DNA from: Chenopodium formosanum
Taxonomy: Eukaryota; Streptophyta; Magnoliopsida; Caryophyllales; Amaranthaceae
Direction: 5' to 3'
Assembly: GCA_024500155.1 (NCBI GenBank)
Contig: CM044856.1
Coordinates: forward strand, 52,018,303 to 52,082,302
Length of the DNA stretch: 64,000 nt
The notes beneath the pieces were generated by a model that was given only the letters and a program-made list of their open reading frames with translations, had not been told where the DNA came from and searched no databases. A program made the position numbers and the translations under genes. Below, piece after piece: positions 43,804 through 56,400 of this stretch (the first letter of the stretch is position 1; each line of letters begins with the position of its first letter).

Positions 43804-44705
43804 TTAATGATTGGATTTTATGGACTTGATCCTCATAGGTGAAGCATTGATGGTGATAGGAATTCCCCCAACTACGGCTTTTACTTGTCGGTGGAGAGAT
43901 GAGGGGACGACCTTTAGGTCATGAAGCCAAGGGCGTCCCAACAGCAAATTGAACGAAGATTTAATGTCTACAACTTGGAAAGTAGTAGCATGTTCTATTG
44001 CTCCCGCTGTTACATTCAAGGTAATTTTACCAAGAACTTGACGACGAGTGTTTTCGTAGGCCCTTATTCCTTGTGTAGACGGAGTTAAATCTTCATCCCT
44101 TATGCCTAGCATACTCGCAGTTCTAAGTGGACAGACGTTGATGGTCGATCCATTGTCTACAAGAGTCATAGGGACATTCATTCTCTTGCAAACTACTGTG
44201 AGGTTTAATGCCTTGTAATGTTTGTCACCTTCTAGAGGTAAATCCTTGTCAGATAGGTGATCAAATTAATTGGACTAGGAAGATCACTTGTGAGGAAGTT
44301 GGCTAACCCCTCAGGTGTAGTGTCAGAATCTATGCCTATTTTGTCCAAGGCATTCATTAGAACAAACCTATGTTCTTGAGATGTCGCCAAAAGTTTCCAT
44401 ACATTCATCTCAACTTTTGTCTTCTTAAACAGCTTAACGATATCATTGTCCTCAATGATAGGTATGGGAACTTGCTGTGTGGTTGGCATAGGTTTTGTTG
44501 AAACGGGAGGTTGCATTCTCCCGGATCTTGTGAGGACATCTATCGATGAGTCTTCTTCAGCCCAAAAGTCATCCATGGCGTATGACACAGAAGGTGGAGA
44601 TCCTACTATGTCTTTTAAGTAGACATGTTCTTCGTCACTCTCCCAAACTCCATTAACGGTTTCATCGTCTTCTTGTGGAACTTGGACTAGTTTCTTTTTC
44701 ATCAA
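43804..44705 (-). pseudogene. S protease and upstream gag-pro segment
   Basis: Frame 44181-43804 contains MTLVDNGSTINVCPL, the protease active-site loop in an Asp-Asn-Gly-Ser form, then FQVVDIKSSFNLLLGRPWLHD. Frame 44705-44232 precedes it with VLTRSGRMQPP, usual at the gag-protease border in this group. A shift near 44210 separates the frames. Confidence 0.85.
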
Positions 44706-46512
44706 TCATTTTCTGAACTAAATCCTTAAATTTAAAACAGTTTTCGATAGTGTGACCCCCTGATTGATGATACTGACAGTAATATCTATCTTTCCTTTTC
44801 AATGATTCGAATGGTCTTGGTTCGAGAGGTTTGATCTTGCCACTCTCGGAGAGCCTTTCGAACATTTGTGCATATGGGATCCCAATTGGAGTGTAAATTC
44901 TATTACTCTTCTTGGGTTTTTCAGTGACTTGTAAAGGAAAATACTTTGCCTCATGGGTGTGAATTCTCTCTTAGGTTCATCTTTCGGGAGTGGAACATCG
45001 TCATATTTCTTTTGAAGTTCCTTTATAGCTTTGAGAGTTTCACGTAGCAAACACGATCCTTCCATGATAGATAGTGTGAGCAATGTATGTATTCTTTACT
45101 TGCAGGTTTTGGAAGGCTATCCATGGCGTCGAAGAATATCTTCTCGTCTTCTTCAATGGCATGGATTTCTTTGACAGGTTTAATGAGAGACGAGGGGTCA
45201 ACTTCGTTTTCCTTATCAGAGATATCCAAGGCGTGAGCGAGAGGTGCATTATCAATGCTTGGCTTCTTACTGGCAGGGGACAATGGTAGCTTGTTGTTAT
45301 CGATTAAGTCTTGGATAGCTTCCTTAAGCTTCCAACAGTTTTCGGTAAGATGGCCCCTACCTTGGTGATACGTACAGTGTGCATTGGGGTTCTAATTGGC
45401 CGACCTCTTTTCGACTGGGGGGTCCCCAAATGGTCCAATAGGAGTTATAAGACCTTTTGCATTTAATCGATCAAATGCGGTGTCATAACTCATGCCAATA
45501 GGAGTAAAGTTTCTCCTAAATGGTTTCTTTTGTCCTTGGTTGTTCATAGCAAGGACTTCACCTAAATTAAAAGTGCTAACATTGTTTGAGTGGGTGGTAT
45601 TGGAAGAAGAAGGATTGTCGTTCTTCATTCCTTTCACGCCACTGTTGGAGTTATTGTTGGCAGCTTTTAACTTAACAGTTCGTCTTCAATATTGATCCCA
45701 ATGTCGTAGACGGCCTTGAAAGTATGGAGATTATTTTGATACTTTAGATGCTTGGAATATTTTTCAAGAAGGTTTTTGATGAATAACCTTACAGACTCTT
45801 TTTCACTTGGCACCTCAATCATCTTAGCTGAGATTTCTCTCCATTTGTTAAAGAAAGAGGTGAAGCCTTCGTTTTCTTTCTGCTTGAGGATTTCAAGTTC
45901 TCTATGGTCAGTCTCAACTTGAATATTGCACTTGTATCTATAAACGAAAGCGTTTGCTATGGACTCCCAAGTAGAGGTCTTTTCTTTCTTGAGAGAAAAG
46001 AACCATTATTGACAAATGGTCTCGAGGGATAGTGAGAACAGAGAGGGGAAAACCTTCTTATCGATACCCTTAATACTCATTATCGTCTCGAAGGCTCTTA
46101 AATGAAAATAAAGGTTATCAGTTGCTTTGACTTTCGGGATGTCGTTGGCATTGAACTTCTGCGGAAGAAGATCTTTGTCAACCGAGACCCCTTGTGAAGT
46201 AAGCCCTTGAAATTTGTAGTAGCTAAATAGCTTGCTTAGACTCTCTTGTATGAGGTCCATCTGTTGTTGTTTCACGGGATCATCGATCTTAAGTGTGAGG
46301 AGCTTCAGTGCTTCAGTCACGGTAACTAGTCGGTTCCTGAGCTCATTGACTTCCTCTTGTGTTGCCATTATGGTCTTAGTTTTCCTCTTACGAGCTATGG
46401 GTTTGTCAAAAAGTTGGACTTGTACGAAAAGGTTATTTTTTATTAATCGTCCTTCCTTTCTTGACCATGCGCTGTAATTTAAACCATTTTGTGTTTTAAT
46501 TACTTGACTCAA
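44662..46512 (-). pseudogene. S gag with two zinc knuckles
   Basis: Frame 46512-46006; the likely start is MATQEEVNELRNRLVTV near 46368, with a coiled-coil-like N-terminus. Capsid-type sequence continues after a stop near 46006 (WESIANAFVYRYKCNI and NEGFTSFFNKWREISAKM). Two similar zinc-binding segments follow: CTYHQGRGHLTENCWKLK near 45380 and CQYHQSGGHTIENCFKFK near 44770. Both have the C..H...GH...C arrangement of Tat-group gag, not the classical CCHC. Frames 45637-45392, 45283-45023 and 44865-44662 are its pieces. Confidence 0.83.
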
Positions 46513-48027
46513 ATCGACTTGACTTTACGGTTTTTTAAAGAGGAAAAAATGAAAAAAAATGGGTGCATATTTTTAAGAGCTAAGTATAGTATTTTTTTTA
46601 TTTAGAAAAAATGGAGGATTAATATCCGACTTACCCCCCTAAAAAAATGACAGAAAAAAAAACACGCATGAAAGACTCCCTTAGACATGGTTAAAGTGTG
46701 TGTATTGATGTGTGCGTTGAGTGTAAGTGACATGTTTGGACTCTTGTGTAAGACCATGGGACTTAGTGCCTAAACTCAATTAATGACTCAACCAAGTATT
46801 ATTGACAGCAAAAATTAACCAAATTAATTAGCAAACTGGTTAATTAGACACTAGGTGATGACTCGACCAAAAATCTTAACTGTCGGCAAAACGACAGGAC
46901 TGGCGTCGCACTGTGTAGTGTAGTGCCAGACGACAGAGCTGTCGCCAGGCGTCACACTCCACAGAGTGGCGCTACAGTCTAGACTTTGGCGCCAATGCTG
47001 GAGCTTCAATCTGGGACTGCTTTCGGTGATATTAATCAACAGGGGTATGCCTAAAGTCGTACTAGGTCAATTCTAATAAAAATATTAGACTTTATTGTCT
47101 CAAATTAATTAATTAATTAGGCAAGGTTCTTTAAGTCATTAATTTATTTAATCTCAACACAAGTCAAACAAACGGTAAAGAATACATATACATGCACAAC
47201 AAATAATGCACAATTAGTGAAGTAGGCACAATATGATGCAATGAGTTTGAAACCTAACCATGGCTCTAGTTCTCTAAAGTTCGAGATATGGTTTAGTCAA
47301 TAGAAGGTCCATGGTTTATTGTCAGGATGCATTGCGCGGAAGCCTAACCGTGAAGGATTGGCACGAGTGGATGGGACACCGCGAGTTTTAGAAAATACTC
47401 GCTTCCATGGTTTGGTGAATTCAACATTCTCGGATGTACCCTTTGTTGCTCATAGCGTTCAATCAGGTAGATGTAGCATTAATTCCATGAGGGTTATGTC
47501 CATATGTAGAACACATATGGGTTTCAGAAAAGTGAGAAATAAAACTCAATAAGGAAGTAGGATCAAGCAAACAATACGAAAAACTGGTCGAAATTAAAAC
47601 ACATATTTCTGGCTCGGTATTGGAAGAATTTGGCGCCATAAAACAGAGCTTGGCGCCAAGTTTTAGCGATAGCGCCTGGCGCCAATGCTGGCGTCTAGCG
47701 CTACAGTTAAAATTCTGACGCCAATGCTCTGTTGCTGACGCTAATTCCTACATGCCTTGACAGCTTTCTGTGCTCGATAAAATTTTCCAGTTTCGCGCAG
47801 TGTTATTTCGGTCCTAATTGTGAAAGATATTTCTCAAATTTCTTACGTGTAAAATCCTATTTTTTTACTCATTACGGATGGTCTTTCTAATGAGATCTTT
47901 ATTTTTTTATGCATATGACAATAATGTTAATAAAAATTACACAAATGAAATACTTAGAACGTTTTGAGTCTGATCCACTCATTCTAAATCATTGCCGAAA
48001 CAAATTCAGGAACTAAAATAAAAATCC
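46513..48027 (-). other. S 5' leader between primer site and gag
   Basis: No gene supported. Two GC-rich clusters: 46875-46995 (CTGGCGTCGC, CTGTCGCCAGGCGTC, TTTGGCGCCAATGC) and 47627-47740 (TTTGGCGCCA, CTTGGCGCCAAG, CCTGGCGCCAATGCTGGCG). A block resembling the spacer between the antisense genes lies at 46612-46650 on the plus strand. A leader of about 1.5 kb is long but not unusual for Ogre. Confidence 0.55.
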
Positions 48028-48045
48028 TCCCCAGTGGAGTCGCCA
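48028..48045 (-). other. S primer-binding site, tRNA-Arg type
   Basis: Minus strand TGGCGACTCCACTGGGGA, five bases inside the 5' LTR. This word is the usual Ogre primer site and pairs with the 3' end of a tRNA-Arg. Confidence 0.88.
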
Positions 48046-48050
48046 AAAAC

Positions 48051-49158
48051 TGCAAAGAATATTTCAAGCGCTAATACCCTTAGCTTGAACCCCACTGTGA
48101 TCATACACTAAAGTACGGTGGCGTCCAAAGGAAAGAAGATAGAGTAAAAGAATCGCCAACAAGTTTTAGGAACTTGTAAACCGTTCACAAGGTGAAGGTT
48201 ACACCCCTTAACGATCCAAGAGATCGTCAACTCCATAAGGTCTTGAACCAAATAGGGTTCGGGGATGAAGGTACAAATCCAATCTAAAAAAGATTGAACC
48301 TGCCCTAATAATAGGGCTCTACTTTATTCTGATCGTATTCATGTGCGCTTTCTGACTAACATACAAGCAATAGGATTAACCCTAAACCTGTTTATCTATG
48401 TTGGTTGAATATTAATGCATAAATAAACTATTATTGGCGATTACTTGAATTAATCATAATTAACCCTAAACAAGATTATTAATTATCTTATTAAGCGTGA
48501 TTACAAGTACCAATTCCCTTTCAACATGCATAAAAGGTGTGATCAAGCTATAAAAATAAATATCAAGCAACATAATAATAAACATCATAATAATAATAAT
48601 CGTAACAATTACAACAATAATTATAATCATAAAATCATAATCATAAATCATAATTAAAATAATCATATCAACGTTAAAGCATAATACTAGTAAGATCCTA
48701 TGCATGATACTAACAAGATTAATAATAAACCCTAGCATGTCACTAAACAATAAAGATCAAAACTTTAACCCTAACATGATACTAATAATCATAAATATTA
48801 GGAAGAACATAAAATGAATCGTAACAATCATATTTAATATTAAAGTTACCATAGACATGATACTAGGAATATCATAATAACAATCTAAGCATGATTTCTA
48901 CATCATAATATCAATAAAAATCATTAAAGCACTTACTTTGATGCCTCATACCTCTTTCTAATAACAAAATATACAGGTTAGTAACTTCCAAGGAAAATAA
49001 TAAGCAAAACAATTAAATTAAATAATTGAAAGAGAGATTTGGGACCAAACACTCAGAAATTAAACCTTTCACATATAGGGCGAAGGTAACTTCGAATATG
49101 GCTAGGTGTTTCTAGATCTAATGAATGCGGAATTTTTATATTTGAGAGATGCTAGTTT

Positions 49159-49197
<39 letters not shown>

Positions 49198-49987
49198 ATC
49201 AAGAAAATCTTGATGAGAGTTGGTGAATCCAAATAGAGTTTTTACGACGTTATTTATAAAGAAAATCAGCCAAAAAGATAAAATATCAAAATAGAGTTTC
49301 TGGCGCACGTAAAACTAAACCAGCGCCAACGCTGGCTATTGGCACCACACGCCAACATTAGCGTCAGGCGCCAATGCTAGCGCCAGGCGCTACAGCTGGC
49401 GTTTGGCGCTGATTCAGAAAATCGCGCGTTTTCTTAAAATTAGATAAAAATTGCTGTACACGAGGATAAAATCGTATTTTCCTAAAAAAAATGCTCTTTG
49501 ATTTTAATTAAAACTCTTAAAAGTCAACAAAAGTCAATTTATCAATGCTAATTGAATTAGGAATGAAAAGAACCTTCTAGAAGAATCCAGAAGACTAAAA
49601 CCATTCCTAATTGCATTAGGAATGATAAATCTATATTAGGCCCTCCTCTAGATCATTGGGCCGCATATAAGGCTCAAACCGGGCTCAGTTTAGTAAATTG
49701 GCCATAACTTCCTCAATATTCATCGGAATTGGGCTTATAATATATCGTTGGAAAGCTCTTGTCAAGCCCCATCAAACTACACTAATATTGGACCCATATC
49801 ATGGACCAACCAAACTGAATTGGCTGTCTTCTTAAAATAAGTTTTCAAAAACAGAGAGAAGAGAAAGGAAATTAAAACTATCTGCAACACTAAACTTTCC
49901 ACACTTTCACTTCATTCGATTATGATTCGACGCGAAAGGTACTCATCACTGGGTTTGGTTTTGGGGAGACACAAATGGGTGTCTACA
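48051..49987 (-). repeat. S 5' LTR (1937 bp)
   Basis: Matches the 3' LTR with scattered changes; the GA microsatellite is shorter (49158-49196) and a GC-rich cluster lies at 49300-49405. It ends at 49987 before CCAAT. Confidence 0.93.
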
Positions 49988-49992
49988 CCAAT

Positions 49993-50691
49993 ATACTTTG
50001 TGAGCCACGTGCTGACCGAGGCAGAGCAAAGGTACCCATTGTTGAGAAGTTGTCCTTCGCAGTGGTAACAACAACAAGGAAATTGAAGCCATATTTTGAC
50101 ACGCACATAATTCAAATCGTCACACATCACCCGTTGGAGAAAGCGTTACAAAAAATGGACGCGTCAGGCAGACTCCTGAAATGGGCTATTGAGGTCTCCG
50201 AGTACGAATTTGAGGTCTAACCTAGGTCAGCTATCAAAGAGCAAGCCTTAGCAGACTTCATTGTGGAAGCCTTGTATAAGGAGAAGGAGGATGATATTGG
50301 TATCTGGAAGATGGAGGTAGATGTGTCGTCAACCCAAACAGGGAGCAGAGCAGGGATCATAATGACATCCCAAGAGGGAAATGTATTTGAGTATGCCATA
50401 AAATTAAAATTCAAGGCATCAAACAACGAGGTAGAGTACGAGGCAGCTCTAGTAGGCCTGCGTATGAGTATCGCACCAGGAGCCAAAAAAGTCCATATAC
50501 AGACTGACTCTCAGCTTGTCGTTAGTCAGCTGAGGGGGGCGTTTGAGATTAGGGAGCCCGCAATGTTGAAATATGTGACCAAGGAAAAGGAGTTGGTCGC
50601 TCAGCTAGACCACTTCCAGATAGACTTGGTTCCTAGAGCAGGAAATTCTCAGGCCGACACACTATCAAAGTTAGCCAGCTCCACCCTGTAA
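49993..50691 (+). pseudogene. R RNase H domains, downstream of S
   Basis: Continues the first RNase H interrupted at 30978, then the acquired RNase H in frame 50263-50691: MEVDVSSTQTGSRAGI (Asp), KFKASNNEVEYEAALVGL (Glu), IQTDSQLVVSQL (Asp) and NSQADTLSKLAS (Asp). All four acidic positions remain. The first domain, 49993-50220, has a shift near 50050. Dual RNase H groups R with Tat elements, although its gag and antisense gene differ from those of S. Confidence 0.85.
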
Positions 50692-52017
50692 AGCCTCACA
50701 AGGACAGTGATGGTGGAAGTCTTGGAGAAAAGAAGCATAGCTGAAAAGGAGCAAGTGAACTGCATTAGACAGCAGCGGTCTTGGTTCACAGATATACTAG
50801 CATATAAAGTTCGTGGTTCGCTACCTAACGATGAAGTACGGGCTAAGAAAGTTAAAAAAGATGCCAATTGGTACACGGTGATGAACGGATAACTCAGCAA
50901 AAAGGGCTTCTTAAAGCCACTGCTAAGATGTATACTTGAGTGGGAACAGGAGCAAATCATGGAAGAAGCACACTCGTTAATATGTGCCAACCACATTGGT
51001 AGAAAGGCATTGGGAGTAGAAGTTCTCAGAAGAGGCGTATACTAGCCAACTCTGGCTCAAGATGCGTTAGCATATGTAAGGAAGTGGAACAAGGGTCAAA
51101 AGTACTCTCAGTTATAAACCAGCCTGCAAATGATCAGACTCCAATCCTCAGCTCGATCCTGTTCACTTAGTGTGGAATGGACATATTGGGACCGTTCACC
51201 ACTTGGTCAGCGGGCAGAAAGTACCTTATATTAGCGGTGGACTATTTCATTAAGTGAATTGAGGCCGAGCCTTCCAAGTACATAAAGGCAACCCAAGTTA
51301 GGATGTTCATATGGAAGAACATCATCATAAGGTTCGGGGTGCCACAGTACATAGTCTTTTACCACGGATGCCAATTTGAATACGACACAATCAAGGATTA
51401 TCTGGAGGACATGGGCACCAAGTATGCAAGTGCCTCAGTCTGCCATCCGCAAAGCAACAGTAAGGCTTAAGCAGTAAACAAACTGATCTTAACAACTCTA
51501 TAGAGAAAGCTGGAGGAGCACAAGGGCCTATGGGCTGACCTAGTCCTAGAGGTATTATAAGCAAACAGAATCACTAAAAAGGAGTCCACTAGCAAAATCC
51601 CTTTTACTCTAGTCTACGGCGTTGATGTGGTTGTCCTAGTAAAAATTCAAATTCCCAGCCTGAGGATACAGCACTACGAAGCACAAGGGAATGAAAGACG
51701 CATGCTGGAAGAACTAGACTTCCTACCAGAAGTAAGGCTACAGGCAGCCCTCAAGCTGGAAGCCTAGAAGAGAAGGATCTTCAAAGCTTTCAACAAAAGG
51801 GTCAAACACAAGGAACTCTTACCTGGAGATTTGGTCCTCAGTAGGACAACAACATTAGGATGAGGAAACCAGCATGGAAAGCTGTCAGCCAAATGGGAAG
51901 GCCCCTTCATCATTCACGAGCAGGTAGGACCTGGTGCATTCCTCCCTCGCATATCAAGAAGGTAATGTCCTAAGGAATATTTATAACGCTGATGTGTTAA
52001 AGAAATATTTTGTTTAA
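50692..52017 (+). pseudogene. R integrase, heavily decayed
   Basis: Recognisable pieces on the plus strand: EEAHSLICANHIGRKA (zinc region, near 50962), GMDILGPFTTWSAGRKYLIL with the first catalytic Asp (near 51176), a degraded second site (usual ISDNG lost near 51355) and NSKA-stop-AVNKL where the catalytic Glu codon is a stop (near 51468). SKIPFTLVYGVD and GPFIIHEQVGPGAF follow, and the pol end DVLKKYFV stops at 52015-52017. At least eight stops are present. Confidence 0.8.
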
Positions 52018-53451
52018 AACATATGCGATATTAAGTAGAAATTGGAGATAATTGTCTTAATCTTGCAAAGAACTCTGTTTAGTTCATGTTATGTCAACTA
52101 AGGCATTTGAGTCATTTTAATTCAATGAAATACAAGCCTCTACGTGAGGAGTATATTGCATAAATCTGTCTTAATATATCATGTTTTAGCATCATATACT
52201 AACATGCAGAAATAAAAAATAAAAAAAAATAAAAAAAATAAAAAAGAGCATGCAAGTGCTAAAAGCATAAAACACCCTAGCATAAAATAGCAAAACAACG
52301 TCCAATAGTAAAAGAAAGCATCCCTCCCTAAAATCTCACCTTACCTGCTCAAAGTAAAACAGGGCACTACCTCGGGGACGCCTAAGGGGGAGGCATGACA
52401 CGTTCAACTTGAGCAGGAGAGGGCAGTGAAAACAAAGAAGATGAGCTGTGCGGGTAACACTAAGGTTCTCTTAGTCCCACCCAGCTCACCTCTTTGAGGG
52501 GGAGAGGAGGAGAAGATAGATATATAATAAGCCCTTACGAAGAGAAGTAAGAGGCACAAAACAACAAGTCGCAGCACAAACAAGCTAAACGATATTAATA
52601 AGTCACAGCAAAACAAGCTCAACGAAATAAATAAGTCACAGCAAAACAAGCTAAATGACACAAAATGAGCAGTCAAAAAGCTGATCGACAGAAGTAAGTC
52701 TCAGCATAGAAGACTGAGTAATGCCTAGACAGGAAGCAATCAAATAAACTAGTAAACATCCAAGCAAGTCTCTACAAAATTTTAATAGAGCACATAATGC
52801 ATAAGCATTCAGTACTAGTAGGGCAAGAAGAGTAAAACTCATCAAAGTTCCTGCAAAACACAGCAAAGAACAAGAAAGCAAGAGAGCCCTCAACAATCAA
52901 ATCAGGAAAACAAGGAGGCTCAACCTACGAGGCTTCGTTGAACGCAACAAAGAGGCTATTGTGCTAAGGTCTAGGTACTACTGCACCTTGGCCCAGCAGT
53001 AGGTCCAGAAAAACATGCAGACAATAAAATAATCAACAGACAAGACAGTAGAGAAATCATCAAGTAAATACAATACGAAGCTGAACCCCTGCCAACCAGG
53101 GCAGAGTAAACATTCAGCCAGATAACTCATAATGGCTACAAAAGCTGAACCCCTGCCCACCAAGGCAGAGTAAACATCCAACAAATTAATTACAATGTAT
53201 GCAAAACTGAGCCCTCGTCCACCAGGACAAGGAAACACTCATCAAGTAAAGTCAGAGAAGCAAAAATTCAAGTTAAGTTGGATAGACCCAGTAACAAAAG
53301 ACAAAGTATTCTGAGAAGACACAGGAAATCATAATCTTTGGCGGCTATACACCACAAAGATAGTAAAAAAAAACTACCGAGTTACAACAGATCTGGGTGA
53401 GGAAAACTCAGAGGAAGAACTGGAGTAGGAAGGTGACAGTCGCCATAATCT
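52018..53451 (+). repeat. R 3' noncoding region with tandem repeats
   Basis: No gene in the sense direction. Two short arrays: a roughly 36-bp unit containing AGTCACAGCAAAACAAGCT, three copies at about 52565-52665, and a roughly 65-bp unit containing CTGAACCCCTGCCNACCAGG, three diverged copies at about 53085-53250. An A-rich run lies at 52215-52245. Confidence 0.6.
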
Positions 53452-56400
53452 TTATTGTGCACCAGCCAAGGACTCCACCCTAATAGCATCAGCAATGTCA
53501 GGACAATGGGGAACCTCCAAATTCAGCACGACATGGTTAGGAACCTTGTAGCTGGCAGCACGTTGATGGTCAGCAGGCAGCTCAAACAAACAAGCAGCGC
53601 GTGCAACATCAAGTTTAGCCTAGAAGGTGTTGAAGCGAGCCTGCTGCTCCTCACCTTCACCATATAAGCTGCTGACACATCGAGTTGCAGCCTACCATCC
53701 ACTATCATGGCGATCAACAAATTACTTAGCAAAAGCAAGGGAGAGCACAAAAGCCTTGAGCGCCTCTTTCCTAACAATTTCCAGCTCAGTGACATGCACA
53801 GCACGAAGATCAGTAATCTTTGTTTCCAACACCTACGCCCTAGCCTGAGAGGTTCGCAACTGCTCCTCACAGCTCGTCAACTTGGTTTGAGTAAGCTAAA
53901 ATTCTCCCAACTCGAGCCGCTATCTCCCCTCTCCCTTAGAGTAGTCACCTCATTGACCAGTGCATCCCTCTTAGCCCGAGCCTGCTGAACCTCCAAATTA
54001 TTTTGATAAAGAATTAAGCCCTGATTTTGATACTCCTTCTCCACTGTCAGCAAAGCATTGGATAAGTCTCTAACAGACCTGACAAGCTGCAAAAAGAGTA
54101 GAAAAAGAAAGGAGTATGTTAAAGCAGGAATCAATTGAAGATAAAAATAAGACAAGGCAATAATAAAGGATTAAACAAAGAAGAAAGAAAAACCAGAATC
54201 AGATAGGAGAAAGCTAAAAGAAGAAACTAACCTTCTGCAAGTCATGACAAGCCATAGCGGTAGGAAGGCTAACTGAGCTGCGCGTAGAATCTACTGGAAG
54301 ACGAACTTTCTATGTAAGACGGTAACCCAAACTACCACCCTTCTGGGGGTCGTCCATGAACAGAGATTCATCAGCCCTCACATTCATCTCAGGCCGAAAG
54401 GGAGCATCCTCAACTCCCGCAAGACACAGTATGGGGCGAAAGTGGGCATCAATGTGAACCTCAGAAAATTCGATAGCCCAGTAGGGCGGAAAGTACCTCC
54501 AGTAGAGATCGAGGTAGCAGACAAAGGGTACTGAAAAGCATCGCTCAAGAATTGGTGAACACAATGATTAAGTTCACTGGAATTCTGAGTACCAACACCC
54601 CTATCAGCATTCCCACCTAGAAGCCCGGTGTTAGCAAAGTGAGAAGCAAAGGGATCAAGGCTAGAAGAGGTGCGAGCCTTCTTTGTTACAAGCTCATCCT
54701 TAGTAGGGGTAGAGGTCACATGATCATTGTCCAAGTCAATAACTGGCTGATCCTGCTTGTGAGCACCCCCTGCCTGAGCGTGCTTACCTCAGGAGGCACT
54801 TCAGAGCCGCCCTCTTAATCTAGAAGGGCGCGGTGGAAACCTTGGAAGCTCCATGATAGTTTCATCAGAGAGCTTGAAATCAGTGGCTTCAACAAAAGGA
54901 TCAACAGTGTCCTTCGCAGTAGTAGCATTATCAACGTTAGAAGAAAAGAGTAGAACATGCTCAGCAGAAGAAGTGGGCTTTACACCCCCAGCAGTAGTCT
55001 CAACCTCATCAAAAGGGAAACTTGAGAACACTATCCGCAAAATCGTCAGCGGTATTCTTTGGATCATCAGAAGCATGATCATGTTGTCTTTTGGCAACAA
55101 AGGTCTGAGGTGCCACCTGGCCGGAAGCCGCAACAGGATACTTCTCAAGAGAAGCACCATGTGCCACTAACACCTCAAATTCTAAAGCCGCTCTTCGAGG
55201 GGCAGGACGAGTCTCACGTTTACTCCCAACAATGGAGGATGAAGGCTCAACTTCAGCACGACTAGACCCTGCGCGGTCAGCAACCGTCACGGTGCCAAAA
55301 ACAGCCCGTAGCTCAGCCGGAGCCAAACGCACCTCATTCTTCAAGGAGCCAACATACACCTCTAGTGTGTCAAAGAGCTAAGAGGGATTGTCAGGAGTAG
55401 CAGTTAAAGGGTCCCTCCAATGCAGTTAAAGGATGCGCTTGTCCAACTTGTCATAACCTGAAAAGGAGAAGAAAAGAAAATAAAACAACATAAGGATTAA
55501 GGCATAGAAGGAAAAAGAGAAAAGGAAATGAAAGCAGGCCAAAATCTTAACAGACTCATGCGTATAGCACCAACGCATGGAAGAAAGCTACTGATTGCCC
55601 ACAATGTATATGGAATTTAGCAGCCAGATCTTAGGAAACTTGGAGTCACCGGTCCCTGCTCCCTGTAGAGCATCAAAAGCCTCCATCTCACAGGCAGACT
55701 CAGAAGGGGAGATAGTGACTCCAGCCATGTTAGTACGAATCTCCCTGAAGTTGTGCAATGCAGCAAAAGTGGAGGGCACCTTCACCTAGAAAAACTTGTT
55801 AGTCCAGTTCCTAAAGCGACCAAGCTTAGGGTAAGACAGAACACTGCCCTCCTTGGGAGCAACATAGTACCACCCAGACTCAGTCCTAGAAGCAGACCTC
55901 TTCAGGCTCACTAAGGACATGAACAGGTGCAGAGACTCTAGGTACCTCCGAAACCGCAGGAACCATAGCAGGCAAATCAAAGTATGAAGAGAAGCCGGAT
56001 GTAGCAAGTATATGCCAATATTGAAGGCACGAAACACCTTCTCTAGAGTAGGGTCAAGGGGAAACCTCAGACCCAAATCCACCTGAGATGCAAACACAGC
56101 AATATGCTCATTAGGGGGAGGAGATAGCTTTGTAACATCAGCGGGCAAGACCAACTCATAGCTCTCCCCAAAACCATAAAACTTCTACCCAACAGAAGCA
56201 AGGTTCAACTATTTGGCGTTTTTGTTCTAGCTGGAATCCAGCACGCAGTTCTTGGGCCCATGGCACTTGTCATACAGAAAGAACTCAGTATTGCCTTCCT
56301 CTACAGGCTTCGCAACATAAGTAGGCTGGCAATCAAAAAGAGAGCGATCACCTGGTGACTCAGTCATCCTTCCTGATTGGACAGCTGGAGAGAGAGAAGG

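Larger units (their letters stand above)
30979..49987 (-). mobile_element. S: Ogre/Tat-type giant retrotransposon, 19.0 kb, nearly complete
   Basis: LTRs of 1969 bp (30979-32947, 3') and 1937 bp (48051-49987, 5') share ends TGTAGACACCC...CA read on the minus strand. Target duplication CCAAT is at 30974-30978 and 49988-49992. The primer site TGGCGACTCCACTGGGGA is the tRNA-Arg type typical of Ogre. Gag, protease, RT, dual RNase H and integrase lie on the minus strand; two intron-containing genes lie on the plus strand between integrase and the 3' LTR. Large size, primer type and domain order place it in the Ogre/Tat group. LTRs differ at about 8 of the first 150 bases. RT and several ORFs are damaged. 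Confidence 0.93.
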
